Shown one piece after another: positions 28,755 to 38,769 of a stretch of DNA of 64,000 bases. The notes under the pieces were generated by a model. That model was given only the letters and a program-made list of their open reading frames with translations, searched no databases and was not told where the DNA came from. Location of the stretch: positions 62,001-126,000 of the forward strand of contig NZ_QJVD01000001.1 in the NCBI RefSeq assembly GCF_003219815.1. Reading direction: 5' to 3'. The position numbers were made by a program, and so were the translations under genes. The DNA is from Arthrobacter livingstonensis. Lineage in GTDB: Bacteria; Actinomycetota; Actinomycetes; Actinomycetales; Micrococcaceae. Each line of letters opens with the position of its first letter. Position 1 is the stretch's first letter.

Positions 28755-30889
28755 ATGTCGTCCAACGCCTCAGTCACATCCGTGCACCGCAACGTCAAGC
28801 ACCACTACTTTGCCCACATCGTCCTGATCCTGGTGGTGCTGGCGCTCATTGCGTTCTTCGCCCTGACCACCACCAAGATCGCCAATGGGGCCTCGCAGCT
28901 CCAGGACGGAAGCAAGCTCACGTCCGCCGGTGCCGTAAAACTCCAGGATGGGGTTGGCAAGGTTGATGACGGTGCCCACCAGCTGGCAGCGGGAGCGGAA
29001 AAGGCGGCCAAGGGCGCTTCCGACGCCAGCGCCGGCGCCGGCAAACTCTCAGCCGGGGCAACGTTGCTCCACTACGGCGTGCAAGATCAGTTGGCCCCGG
29101 CCTCTCCGCTGCCAACGACGGCGCCCAGTCGCTGGCCGAAGGCGCGGCTAAAACATCCACCGACGTCCACAACAAGCTGGCCCCCGGTGTTTTTGCCGTA
29201 GCCGACGGTGCCACTCAAGTGGCCAGCGGCGGGGCAGCCCTGGATGTCGGCGCAGCCAAGGTGGCCAACGGTGTTGAGCATCAGCTGGCCCCGGGCATCT
29301 TCGCCGCCAATAACGGCGCGATCAAACTTCTTGCAGGCGGTAAGGCCTTGAACAACGGTGCCAACAAAATCGCCTCCAGCGTCGAAACCCAGCTAGTGCC
29401 GGGCGTGAATGCTGTGGACAATGGCGCGTCGGCTTTGGCTGCCGGAGCCGGACAGGTCAATGCCGGCGCCCAGCAGCTGGATACTGGTCTGGCCACCGCA
29501 GCGGACGGCGCGGCCAAGCTCGGTGCCGGCGCAACAGCCGCGAACGCAGGAGCCGAGCAGGTTTCTGCCGGTGCCCAGAATCTTGCAGCTGGTGCAACCC
29601 AGCTTTCGGCGGCGCTCACGCCGTCGGACTCCGGTACTAGTCCGCAGAACCTGGCGGACGGTGCCAACCAGCTTGCCGCCGGAACCACCAAGCTCGATGC
29701 CGGCATGGTGAAACTCAACCAGGGCACACATGACCTGGAAACGTTCGCCAAGAAAAACCCGCTGGTGCCGGTCGGCCTGATGTTGGCCCAGCTCAAGCAG
29801 TTGTCCGACGGAAGTCAGCAACTCGCCGACGGCAGCAAGCAGCTGGACGCCGGAAGCCATGCCATGACCGCCGGATTTGGTGTCCTGGACCAGAAGTTGA
29901 ACAGCCAGGATCCGGCCAACCCCGGCGTGGTTCTTGGCACCAAGCAGTTAGCCGAAGGTTCCGGGCAGCTCGCTGCGGGGACCAAGCAGCTGGCCGACGG
30001 GTTGAACGGCATCCCCAATGATCCGGCCAATCCGGGCCTGGTGGGCGGCACCAAGCAGCTCTCCGCCGGCGCCACCAAGCTGTCCGCCGGTACCAAGCAG
30101 CTCGCAGACGGATCCACGGCCTTGCATGCCGGAACCCAGAAACTGGCCGTTGGCGTCAACGGTGTCCCGAATGATCCCGCGAACCCAGGGCTCCTGACCG
30201 GGCTTAAGCAGCTCGCCACCGGATCCGGCGCACTGTCCAAGGGCACAGCGCGACTCGCCGATGGCACAGGACAGATTGCCGCTGGTATGACCGGGACAAA
30301 GGATGCGCCTGGCCTGATCGGCGGCGTCAAGGCCCTTGCCGCCGGCAGCTCGGCCCTGTCAGCTGGTTCGCAAAAGCTTTCCGCTGGAACGTCCCAGCTG
30401 GTCACGGGCATGAACGGCGTCCCTGGCGACCCCGAGCATCCGGGCCTGCTCTTCGCAACGTCCCACCTGCAGGACGGTACGGCCAAGCTCTCCGACGGTA
30501 CACAACAGCTCAACGAAGGCGTCGCCGGAACACCAGGAGTGGCCGGTTCCGGGCTCATCGCTGGCAGCAAGGCGCTTTCCGACGGCGCCACGAAACTGGC
30601 TGACGGCAACGCCAAACTGGCTGAAGGCAACACGGCCATCGCCTCCGGCGCCACTGACCTGTCCGACGGAACCGGTCAGCTGAAAACCGGTGCGGCCAGC
30701 CTGGCCGACGGCAACGGACAGGTGGCAGACGGGAGTGCGGAGCTCTACTCCGGCGTTTCCGCAGTCACCCCGGCAGGTGCGGTTTCCTCACCGGCCTCGG
30801 CGCCCATCCTGGCGATCCTGGGCGCGCTGGTCATCGCCTTCCTCATGGTGCTGCTCTTCCTGCGGCGAACTGGACGACGCCGGGCATAG
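28755..30889 (+). pseudogene. Leu/Gly heptad-repeat membrane protein, one-base frameshift
   Basis: The N-terminal transmembrane helix (HIVLILVVLALIAFFALTTT) is followed by very long heptad-like repeats of the type G-x-x-x-L-x-D/A-G (for example LADGTGQIAAGM, LSAGTKQLADGS), ending in a second helix APILAILGALVIAFLMVLLF. This resembles the repeat region of YhgE/Pip-type membrane proteins. The frame breaks near 29098: CCCCGGCC should be one base longer to continue as APGLSAANDGAQSLAEGAAK. The 2135-nt span is one base short of 712 codons. Without the break it would be a 711-residue protein. Disrupted gene or sequencing error. Confidence 0.8.
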
Positions 30890-30953
30890 CGGCATTGCCA
30901 GCCGCCCAGCCCGTTGGCTTGGCGGGCGCGACAGAAGCGGAAAGAAGCATGGT

Positions 30954-30990
30954 GCCTGCGGGCCCGGACCACTGGTCCGGGCCCGCAGGC
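30954..30990. terminator. 18-bp hairpin downstream of the heptad-repeat gene
   Basis: GCCTGCGGGCCCGGACCA (30954-30971) is exactly inverted at 30973-30990, 65 bp past the stop, followed by GTTTAAT. Strong terminator candidate. Confidence 0.75.
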
Positions 30991-31034
30991 GTTTAATGCG
31001 CGTTCGCAGGGCTGCGGGACTATTTTTGTTCCCG

Positions 31035-31331
31035 CATGCGCAACTCCAGGGCTTGCGGCTGCGCATAGTGTTTGTGCAGTTCCGCTATGCGCAATGGCGG
31101 GCCGGCGCGCTGCGCCAGTGGACAAGGTGCGCAAGGGCCGGGGTCTGCGGCTGCGCATAAGGAAATTCCTGCCGCCCGGCGTGAACAACATGCGCAACTC
31201 CAGGGCTTGCGGCTGCGCATAGTGTTTGTGCAGTTCCGCTATGCGCAATGGCGGGCAGGCGCACTGCGCCAGTGGACAAGGTGCGCAAGGGCCGGGGCCT
31301 GCGGCTGCGCATAAGGGAATTCCTGCCGCCC
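31035..31331. repeat. Two direct copies of a 143-bp block
   Basis: 31035-31177 and 31189-31331 are near identical (a few substitutions) and separated by 11 bp. Each contains CTGCGCATA motifs that can pair with CTATGCGCA, so each copy could fold. No protein or RNA family recognised. Confidence 0.85.
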
Positions 31332-31345
31332 GAGCCGGAATGGGG

Positions 31346-31392
31346 ACCAATACGATCAGAAGCCGGCGGCTTTGTACCAATACGACCAAAAG
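31346..31392. promoter_or_regulatory. Direct repeats ahead of the ABC importer operon
   Basis: ACCAATACGAYCARAAG occurs at 31346-31362 and 31376-31392, exactly 30 bp apart (about three helical turns), 74-120 bp before the start of the solute-binding gene. This spacing suits cooperative binding by a regulator, possibly the CitB-like response regulator encoded downstream. Confidence 0.5.
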
Positions 31393-31465
31393 ATTGATGT
31401 CCCTTGCCCCTGCCCGGAACATGAACTCAGCACCATTCGTGTTTTACATCACAAAGGAGTGAGCA

Positions 31466-32632
31466 ATGTTCCGTACTTCCACTTTTAATTCCGCGTCGCT
31501 TAGCCGCCGGAGCGTTGTCGGCCTTGGCGCGCTGGGCGCCGTCGGCCTGGCGGCCGCCCTGGCCGGCTGCGGCAGCTCCACAGGCGAGAAGGCGGCACCG
31601 GGGGCCGCCGGATCCGACACGCCAAGCTACTACCCCGCAGACTACTCAAAACTCATCGATGCCTCGAAAGCGGAGGGCGGCGCCCTCGCGATCTACTCGA
31701 ACACGGACCAGGAAAACTGGGCGCCGATCCTTCGCGACTTCAAGGCCAAGTACCCCTGGACCAAGGTCTCCGCTGACAACCTCGACAGCGACGAGGTGTT
31801 CCAGCGGCAACTGAGCGAATCGGCCACCGGCAAGGCCCCGGCCGACATGCTGGTTTCCAACGCTGTCCAGGCGTGGGCGAGCTATGCCTCAAAGCCGGAT
31901 TCCCTCATGGCTTATGACTCCCCGGAAACCAAGGAACTGCCTGAGCTCGCCCAGCTGATGCCCAACGTCTGGGCCATGTCGCTTGATCCGGTGGGCATTG
32001 CCTACAACTCCGCCCTCATGAAGGAAGCGCCGACGAGCATCGCCGATTTGGCCAAGACCGTCTCCGCCGACACCGGAAAGTACAAGAACAAGATCACCAC
32101 CCGCGACGTGAAGGGCGCGTGGGGCTTCAGCGTTTCCCATGCCTTCACGGAAGGAAACACCGCGGCCTGGACCGGCCTTGACGAGATCCTGCCGACGGCC
32201 CGACCGGAAACATCCTCCGGCACCCAGAAGGAGAAAATCCTCTCCGGGGAATACCTGGCCGGATTCTTCATCAGTTCCGCGGTTGGCTACCCGGCAGAGA
32301 AGGCCAGTGGCGGACTGATTAAGTTTGTCCTGCCCAAGGACGGCACCGTTGTCCTGGGCCGCGGAATCGGCATCACGCCCAAGGCGCCGCACCCCGCGAC
32401 GGCGAAGCTGTTCCTTGACTTTGTCCTGTCCGAGGCCGGCCAGAACGCCGTCGCAGAAGGTGGCCTGAGTTCCTACCGGGAAAATGTTGAGTTGACGGAA
32501 GGACGCCACACCTATCAGGAAGTGGAGAAGCTGGCCGGGAAGGACGGCATCATCCGCGTGCCCTACAAGGTGGTCCCGGAAGCCGAAGTCACGGCCTTCG
32601 TGTCCAAGTGGAACGCCAAGCTCGGCAACTAG
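31466..32632 (+). CDS. ABC transporter solute-binding lipoprotein, Fe3+-type family
   Basis: 388 residues. A Tat-like or Sec signal with RRSVVGLGALG is followed by the lipobox LAGC at about 33-36, so the mature protein is a lipoprotein. The body follows family-1 extracellular solute-binding proteins of the Fe(III)/phosphonate group (AIYSNTDQENWAPILRDFKA, a periplasmic-binding fold with ADMLVSNAVQAWASY). AAAGGAG precedes the ATG. It heads an operon with permease and ATPase. The ligand could be a metal-organic acid complex or another small anion; not determinable. Confidence 0.88.
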   Translation: MFRTSTFNSASLSRRSVVGLGALGAVGLAAALAGCGSSTGEKAAPGAAGSDTPSYYPADYSKLIDASKAEGGALAIYSNTDQENWAPILRDFKAKYPWTKVSADNLDSDEVFQRQLSESATGKAPADMLVSNAVQAWASYASKPDSLMAYDSPETKELPELAQLMPNVWAMSLDPVGIAYNSALMKEAPTSIADLAKTVSADTGKYKNKITTRDVKGAWGFSVSHAFTEGNTAAWTGLDEILPTARPETSSGTQKEKILSGEYLAGFFISSAVGYPAEKASGGLIKFVLPKDGTVVLGRGIGITPKAPHPATAKLFLDFVLSEAGQNAVAEGGLSSYRENVELTEGRHTYQEVEKLAGKDGIIRVPYKVVPEAEVTAFVSKWNAKLGN

Positions 32633-32669
32633 CATCCGTTCCCCCGACAGTGACCAGGCAGGCTAAGCA

Positions 32670-34433
32670 ATGACCACCACCAGCACGGACAAGGCAGTCC
32701 AGCCGCCGGCCGGCCGATCCATCCTTCCGGCGCCGAAGTACCCCCGGGTCTTCGGCGTCGGCCGGGGACGGCTCGTGCAATACGGCATCTTCATCCTTTT
32801 GGCGCTCTTCGTACTCGCGCCGATCGTCCCGATTCTTTACCAGTCCTTCCGCGACAGGCCGCTGTATGAGGCCGGCGGACTCCTGACGGCCGGCAACTAC
32901 GTCAAGCTGTTCACGGATGCCGGCTTCGGGCAGGTCGTCCTGAACACCGCGATCTTCGCGGTCGGCACCACGGTGCTGACCCTCGTGATTGCGATTCCGA
33001 TGGCGGTACTCGTCGTCCGCACCCGCCTGCCGTTTGGCCGGCTGCTCGGCCTGTCCATGCAGTGGCCCTTCTTCATCTCATCGCTCATCCTCGGCTTCGG
33101 CTGGATCACCCTTTACGGGCCCGCCGGCTTCATCAGCGTCCAGCTCCGCCAGGTCTTCGGGTTTGTGCCGTGGAACCTGTACTCCCTGGGTGGCATGGCC
33201 GTCACCGAGGCCGTGGGGCTGGCTCCCATCGCCTATGTCTTCTGCGCCAATGCCCTGCGTCAGTCGGATGCGTCGCTGGAGAGCGCCGCCCGCGTTTGCG
33301 GTGCCGGACCGGTCCGCATCCTCTTCCAGGTGGTGGTGCCGATGCTCCGGCCACCGATTGTCTACAGCTCCATCCTGATCTTCAGCATGTCGCTGGAAAC
33401 CCTCAGCGTGCCGCTGCTCTACGGCACGCCGGTGCGCATCGAGGTGTTCTCCACCTTCCTCTACACGAACGGGCTGCAATCCATCTCGCCCGACTACGGC
33501 ATCCTGGGTGCCGCCTCGACCCTTATCCTGGCCGTGACGATTGGCACCGTGGCCATTCAGGCGAAGGTCCTTAAAAACGCGCAACGGTTTATTTCCGTCC
33601 GCGGCAAGGCCACCCGGCCGCGGCTGCTTGACCTCGGCTGGATCCGCTGGGTAGCTGCGGCAGCGATCGTCATTTACATCATCTTCGGCGCCCTCCTGCC
33701 GATCCTGGGGCTCGTCTTCAGGTCGTTCACCATGATCTTCACCCCGCTGCAGAACCCGTTTGATACCCTGACGCTGTCCAACTACCAGCGCGTGTTCACG
33801 TTCCCCGTCTACGTCCAATCCATCACGAACAGCGTTGTGGTGGCTGCGGTGGGGGCGGTCCTGGTCAGCGTGCTGGCCCTGCTTGCCGTCCTGGTTGCGC
33901 GGCGTTCGCCGTTCAAGTTTGCCCGCAGCGTGGAATACCTGGCCCTGGCCCCCCAGGCGATGCCCGGCATCATCGTGGGCATCGGCTTCTTCTGGGCCTT
34001 CGCCCTGACCCCCGGCGGAGGCTGGGTGCAGGGAACGCTCATGGCGGTCATCATCGCCTTTGGCCTCCGCGCACTGCCCACGGCGTTCGGCTCCATTGCC
34101 CCGGCCATCATGCAGATTGGCCGCGAGCTCGACGACGCCGCCCGGACCTCCGGCGCGGACTGGTTTGGGACCTTCTTCCGCATCCTCCGCACGCTGCTGC
34201 GCCCGGCCTTTGTCGGGGCGCTCATCCTGGTGTTTGTCACCATGATGAAGGAATACTCCGCCGCACTGTTCCTGTCCTCGGCCAACACCGGCGTGATTGG
34301 AACCACCATGCTCGACCTGTGGGTGCAGGGCAACACCGGTTCCGTCGCCGCGCTGGCCACCATCCAAATTGCAATCACCGCCGTGTTCGTCGCCGTGGCG
34401 AACCTGTTCATGAAGGGACATACCGATGCCTGA
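32670..34433 (+). CDS. ABC transporter permease, two-domain (Fe3+/AfuB-FbpB type)
   Basis: 587 residues holding two fused permease domains with about 12 transmembrane helices. Each half has the EAA loop that contacts the ATPase: ESAARVCGAGPVRILFQVV in the first and DAARTSGADWFGTFFRILR in the second. Fusion of both domains in one chain is typical of FbpB/AfuB-like transporters. It follows the solute-binding gene by 37 bp and overlaps the ATPase start by 8 bp. Confidence 0.93.
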   Translation: MTTTSTDKAVQPPAGRSILPAPKYPRVFGVGRGRLVQYGIFILLALFVLAPIVPILYQSFRDRPLYEAGGLLTAGNYVKLFTDAGFGQVVLNTAIFAVGTTVLTLVIAIPMAVLVVRTRLPFGRLLGLSMQWPFFISSLILGFGWITLYGPAGFISVQLRQVFGFVPWNLYSLGGMAVTEAVGLAPIAYVFCANALRQSDASLESAARVCGAGPVRILFQVVVPMLRPPIVYSSILIFSMSLETLSVPLLYGTPVRIEVFSTFLYTNGLQSISPDYGILGAASTLILAVTIGTVAIQAKVLKNAQRFISVRGKATRPRLLDLGWIRWVAAAAIVIYIIFGALLPILGLVFRSFTMIFTPLQNPFDTLTLSNYQRVFTFPVYVQSITNSVVVAAVGAVLVSVLALLAVLVARRSPFKFARSVEYLALAPQAMPGIIVGIGFFWAFALTPGGGWVQGTLMAVIIAFGLRALPTAFGSIAPAIMQIGRELDDAARTSGADWFGTFFRILRTLLRPAFVGALILVFVTMMKEYSAALFLSSANTGVIGTTMLDLWVQGNTGSVAALATIQIAITAVFVAVANLFMKGHTDA

Positions 34434-35553
34434 AGTACAGGTCTCAGGGCTGCATAAGAAGTTTGGCGACGTAACAGTCCTGAACGACATCAATTTCACC
34501 ATCCGTGAAGGGGAGTTCTTCACCCTGCTGGGCCCCAGCGGTTGCGGAAAGTCGACCACGCTGAACTGCATCGCCGGGCTGGAGTCGCCCACAGCGGGCA
34601 GCATCACCGTGGACGGCGTGCCCTTTGTCGACACGGCCAAGAAGCTTTACGTACCCACCGAGGAACGCAACCTCGGCATGGTGTTCCAGTCCTACGCCCT
34701 CTGGCCGCACATGACGGTGGAGGCGAACCTGGTGATGCCGCTGGCCATCCGCAAGGTCTCCAAGGAGGAAAAGGCCGTACGGATCCATGAGGCGCTTGAC
34801 ACCGTGGGCCTGGCACACCTGAAGGACCGCTACCCCCACCAGCTCTCCGGCGGCCAACAGCAGCGTGTGGCACTCGCACGCGCACTGGTGTATTCGCCGT
34901 CGGTCCTGCTGCTGGACGAGCCGCTGTCCAACCTGGACGCGAAGCTGCGCGAGCAGTCCCGGGCGTGGCTTAAGCGCCTGCAGGTGGAGCTCGGCATCAC
35001 CACCGTGTACGTGACCCACGACCAGGACGAGGCCCTGTCCCTGAGCGACAGGATCGCCGTGATGTTCGAGGGAAACATGACCCAGATCGGCGCGCCGGCC
35101 GAAATCTACGAGAGGCCCGCCACGGCCGCCGTCGCCGCATTTGTGGGAAGCTGCAATTTCTTCACCGGGCGCCTGGAAGAGACGCGGGGAGGCATCGCGC
35201 GCGTCCGCCTCGACAACACCGGGCTCGTCGTGAAAGTCGCCAGCACCCTTGCACTCAGCCCTGGCGATGCCGTGACGGTGGCGGTACGGCCCGAGCGCCT
35301 GACCATCACACCGGCGTCGGCGGACGTCACGGGGGCCAATGTGCTCGACACCTCGGTGCTGACCCGTTCTTATGTCGGTTCCCGCTACGAGTACGGACTC
35401 AAGCTGGGCACCAATGTGGTTCAGGTCATCTCACCGACCGGAAACCTCGACGGCGATGTCCGGCTCGTGTTCGACGCCGACGACGCACTCCTTTATGCGG
35501 GGTCCAATGTTCCCTCGGCCGAAGCCCAGGAACTCATGACGGTCGCCTCGTGA
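34426..35553 (+). CDS. ABC transporter ATP-binding protein with TOBE domain
   Basis: 375 residues of the CUT1/POT-FbpC group. Walker A GPSGCGKST (near 40), signature LSGGQQQRVALARAL (about 137), Walker B LLLDEPLSNLD and the switch His in VYVTHDQDEAL are all intact. The last 110 residues form a TOBE regulatory domain (AVRPERLTITPASAD). It energises the two-domain permease upstream. Confidence 0.95.
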   Translation: MPEVQVSGLHKKFGDVTVLNDINFTIREGEFFTLLGPSGCGKSTTLNCIAGLESPTAGSITVDGVPFVDTAKKLYVPTEERNLGMVFQSYALWPHMTVEANLVMPLAIRKVSKEEKAVRIHEALDTVGLAHLKDRYPHQLSGGQQQRVALARALVYSPSVLLLDEPLSNLDAKLREQSRAWLKRLQVELGITTVYVTHDQDEALSLSDRIAVMFEGNMTQIGAPAEIYERPATAAVAAFVGSCNFFTGRLEETRGGIARVRLDNTGLVVKVASTLALSPGDAVTVAVRPERLTITPASADVTGANVLDTSVLTRSYVGSRYEYGLKLGTNVVQVISPTGNLDGDVRLVFDADDALLYAGSNVPSAEAQELMTVAS

Positions 35554-35578
35554 CCCGCCAACCGTGAGGGGACCGAAG

Positions 35579-36784
35579 GTGACGGAGCGCAAGGGGCGGC
35601 CGCGGGCGGTCATGTTCGTGCTGGCGCACGCCGTCGTCCTCCAGGTCATCACCTTCGCCATGCGGCCAACGCTGTCCTATGCCGTCCTGGACGTGGGCGG
35701 TTCGCAGGCACTGTTGGGCGTGGTGGTCGCCGCCTTTGCCGTGCCGGCGCTCCTGCTGGCGCTGCCGGCCGGCCACGTCATAGACCGCATCGGTGAACGG
35801 GCCGCACTGCTCACCGGCGCGGCCGCGCTGATCGTAGCGGCGTTGATCGCTTCCTTTGGCGGCAGCTCGGTGGGCGTGCTGTTGCTGGCCACCATGTTCC
35901 TGGGCATGGGCCACCTGCTCTCCGTGATCGGGGAGCAGGCCATGGTTGCCAATACCACGAGCCGGGGGCAGTTTGACTCCAAGTTCGGGTACTTTACGTT
36001 TGCCTCGGCGCTCGGCCAAACGATCGGGCCGCTCCTGCTGGCACTGCCCGGAGGAACCGTGGAGACGCCTCCCGTGGGGCTCATCTTCATGGTATGCGGC
36101 GCGCTTAGCGTCGTCCTGCTGGGCATCTCCTTCTTCGTCCGAAGCTCTGAGCGGTCCGCCACGGGGAAACGGGCCAGGATGCTGCCGGCGGCCGCGGCGC
36201 TGCTGCGCATCCCCGGCCTGGTGCGCGCTCTCCTGGCCGGCAGCATCGTGCTGGCTTCGGTCGACCTGTTCCTGGCCTACCTGCCGGCGCTCGGCCACGA
36301 ACGCGGGATCGCGGCCGTCGTCATCAGCGCACTGCTGGTGGTCCGGTCGATGTTCTCGATGTTCTCGCGCCTGTTCCTTGGCCGCATGGTTAAGCTGCTG
36401 GGCCGACGCAGGCTGATGGTGTGGACCATTGCGGCCTCGGCCGTTGTGCTGTCCGCCTTCGCCCTTCCCCTTCCCGTCGCCATGTTGATGGTGCTCGCGG
36501 CCGTCTTTGGATTCGCCATCGGCACCTGCCAACCCATCACGATGTCGTGGATCGCCGAACTGGCCACCCCCGGCACCCGCGGGCTGGCGATGTCACTGCG
36601 GCTTGCCAGCAACCGCCTGGGACAAACCGTGCTGCCGTCCCTGTTGGGGACGCTTTCGGCCGCAACAGGGGCAGCGGGCGTCTTTGTCGCAACCGGCATC
36701 ATGCTGTTCGGAGGCGCCTGGTCCGGGGCCGCCGTCGGCGAGGCCGAACGCGAGGAAGAGGACGATGTACCAGCCAGCAAATAG
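35579..36784 (+). CDS. MFS transporter
   Basis: 401 residues with about 12 hydrophobic helices and an MFS-type loop (GHVIDRIGERAALLTG, the motif A position between helices 2 and 3). The start was put at the GTG at 35579, with GAGGGGA six bases before; a GTG at 35564 is an alternative. It follows the ABC importer by 25 bp on the same strand and probably shares its transcript. Substrate unknown; it could export or import the same type of compound. Confidence 0.87.
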   Translation: MTERKGRPRAVMFVLAHAVVLQVITFAMRPTLSYAVLDVGGSQALLGVVVAAFAVPALLLALPAGHVIDRIGERAALLTGAAALIVAALIASFGGSSVGVLLLATMFLGMGHLLSVIGEQAMVANTTSRGQFDSKFGYFTFASALGQTIGPLLLALPGGTVETPPVGLIFMVCGALSVVLLGISFFVRSSERSATGKRARMLPAAAALLRIPGLVRALLAGSIVLASVDLFLAYLPALGHERGIAAVVISALLVVRSMFSMFSRLFLGRMVKLLGRRRLMVWTIAASAVVLSAFALPLPVAMLMVLAAVFGFAIGTCQPITMSWIAELATPGTRGLAMSLRLASNRLGQTVLPSLLGTLSAATGAAGVFVATGIMLFGGAWSGAAVGEAEREEEDDVPASK

Positions 36785-36785
36785 T

Positions 36786-37044
36786 CCCCAGCCGCTCCCA
36801 CTACTCGCAAGCTCGCAGCGGGTCCCTCGCGGCAGTGGGCCCACCCAGCCGCTCCCACTGCTCGCAAGTCCCCAGCCGCTCCCACTGCTCGCAAGCTCGC
36901 AGAGGGTCCCTCGCGGCAGTGGGCCCACGCAGCGGGTCCCTCGCGGCAGTGGGCCCAGCCAGCCGCTCCCACTGCTCGCAAGTCCCCAGCCGCTCCCACT
37001 GCTCGCAAGCTCGCAGCGGGTCCCTCGCGGCAGTGGGCCCAGCC
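36786..37044. repeat. Array of short palindromic repeats between the MFS and kinase genes
   Basis: About 260 bp of two alternating modules: CCGCTCCCACTGCTCGCAAG (five copies, first with one change) and GGGTCCCTCGCGGCAGTGGG (four copies). CCCACTGC of the first pairs with GCAGTGGG of the second, so the array can fold into several hairpins. A single degenerate relative lies at 42828-42863. No open frame here looks real. Confidence 0.9.
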
Positions 37045-37067
37045 CCTTCCTCTGGCAAAATGGGGGT

Positions 37068-38769
37068 ATGAGACGACGGATGACATTGCGGGCGCAGTTG
37101 CTGCTGCTTCAGGTCGTGATCGTGCTCATCACCATCGTGGGGACGGGCGCCGTCGCCAGCTTGACGCAGGAGCACCAGCTTAGGGCCAATTATCGCGACC
37201 GGATGATTGGGGTTGCCCAGTCAATCTCGACGAATCCGGTGATCATCGATGCCTTCGCCGAAAAGGATCCAAGCCACACCATCCAGCCGATCACCGAATT
37301 GATCAGCAAGGCATCCGGGATCGCTTACGCGGTGGTCATGAACCAGGAAGGAATCCGCTATTCGCATCCCGATCCCGACGAGATCGGGAAACACGTCTCC
37401 ACTGATCCAGCGGAAGTGCTGTCAGGGGACACCTACGTCGGTACCCAAACGGGCACCCTCGGTGAGTCCTGGCGTGTCAAGGTGCCTGCCCATTTTCGAC
37501 ACCCGCCATTCCGTGATCGGTGCGGTTTCCGTCGGCGTCCTGGAATCGGACCTGCGCAGCGAGTACCTGTCGAATTCCGTGTGGTTGTTTGTGACCATTG
37601 CGATCGCGGCGATCTTTGGTGTGATCGGTGCCGCCTGGGTGACAGTGGTCATCCGCAAGCGCATCTTTGGCCTGGAACCGGAACAGATTGCCGGGCTGCT
37701 GGAGGAGCGCGAGGCCATACTTCACGGCGTGAGGGAAGGCGTGGTCGCCGTTGATGAATTTGGCCGCATCGTGTTGATCAACGACGCCGCCGTCCGCCTG
37801 CTCTCCCTCGAAGACGAGCCGGACCTGGTGGGCACGCTCGCCAAGGAACACCTCGACGATGTGCTGGTGGGGCTGCTGGACGACGGCGACACCGAGCAAT
37901 CCCTGGCGCTTTCCGGGGAGCGTGTGCTGTTGGTGCGCCGCGACGTCGCCAAAATAGGTGGCCGTCCCATCGGCACCATCCTGATCCTGCGCGACAACAC
38001 CGAATTGCACACCTTGCTCCGCGACCTCGACGGCGTGCAGGGCCTGGCTGACGGTCTCCGCGCCCAGGCGCACGGTTTCGCCAACAAGCTTCACGTGATT
38101 TCCGGACTCCTTGAACTCGGCCGGGTGGACCAGGCCGTTTCCTTCATTTCGCATGAGCGGAGCGGCGGGACGCTCCTCGGAGTGACGGGGCGGACGGGCA
38201 TCCGCGAACTTGAGGTCGCGGCGCTTCTGCTCATGAAGCAGACGCGCGCGGAGGAGCTTGGCATCGCCATCACCATCGAACCGGACTCCACACTGCCGCT
38301 GCTGACATCGCGGCCGTCGGCGGAAATCCTGCGCGCCGACCTGGTGACGATCATCGGCAACCTGCTCGACAACGCCGCTGAAGCCACGGGGGCCGGCGGC
38401 CGGATTTCGGTGTCCGTCCATGAGCAGGCGGCAGCCAACGGCGCGGGGGCGCTGGTTATCTCCGTCGCCGACTCCGGCGAGGGAATCCCGCACGGGCTGC
38501 GGAAGCGGGTCTTCACCGCCGGGTATTCGTCAAAGGCTGCACGTCCGGGGGCGGTTTCCACCGGCCGCGGCATCGGCCTGACGCTCGTCAAACGCATCGC
38601 GACGCGGTATTGTGGCACCGTTGAGATCGGCGACGGCCTGCCCGCGGCCGGCAAGTCAGGTGCGGGGTGCGCGACGCACGGGGCAAGGATCACCGTGACC
38701 CTGCCGGTCAGCCGCGGGGACATTGCGTCGGCCGAGCGGATCGAATCGTCCATAGGCGGAATGCCATGA
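37068..38769 (+). pseudogene. CitA/DcuS-like sensor histidine kinase, frameshifted
   Basis: The N-terminal transmembrane helix (LLLLQVVIVLITIVGTGAVA), a sensor domain reading GIAYAVVMNQEGIRYSHPD, and then a break near 37480. The frame up to LGESWRVKV must shift by one base to continue as PIFDTRHSVIGAVSVGVLE. The rest has a second helix, a PAS-like region, the H box RAQAHGFANKLHVISGLLEL, the N box NLLDNAAEAT and G boxes (DSGEGIPHG, GRGIGLTLVK). The 1702-nt length leaves one extra base. Residues normally reading HEF at the phospho-His are HGF. Decayed gene or assembly error. Confidence 0.82.

Larger units (their letters stand above)
30890..31465. other. Intergenic region with terminator and duplicated 143-bp block
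   Basis: 576 bp with no supported gene. It contains a terminator hairpin (30954-30990), two copies of a 143-bp block (31035-31177 and 31189-31331), and two 17-bp direct repeats (31346-31362, 31376-31392) ahead of the ABC importer operon. Open frames crossing it are explained by the duplication. Confidence 0.7.

Noticed and set aside
30914-31462. Short open frames in the region of the duplicated 143-bp block
   Set aside because: Both strands are open because of the duplication; no start signals or conserved features.
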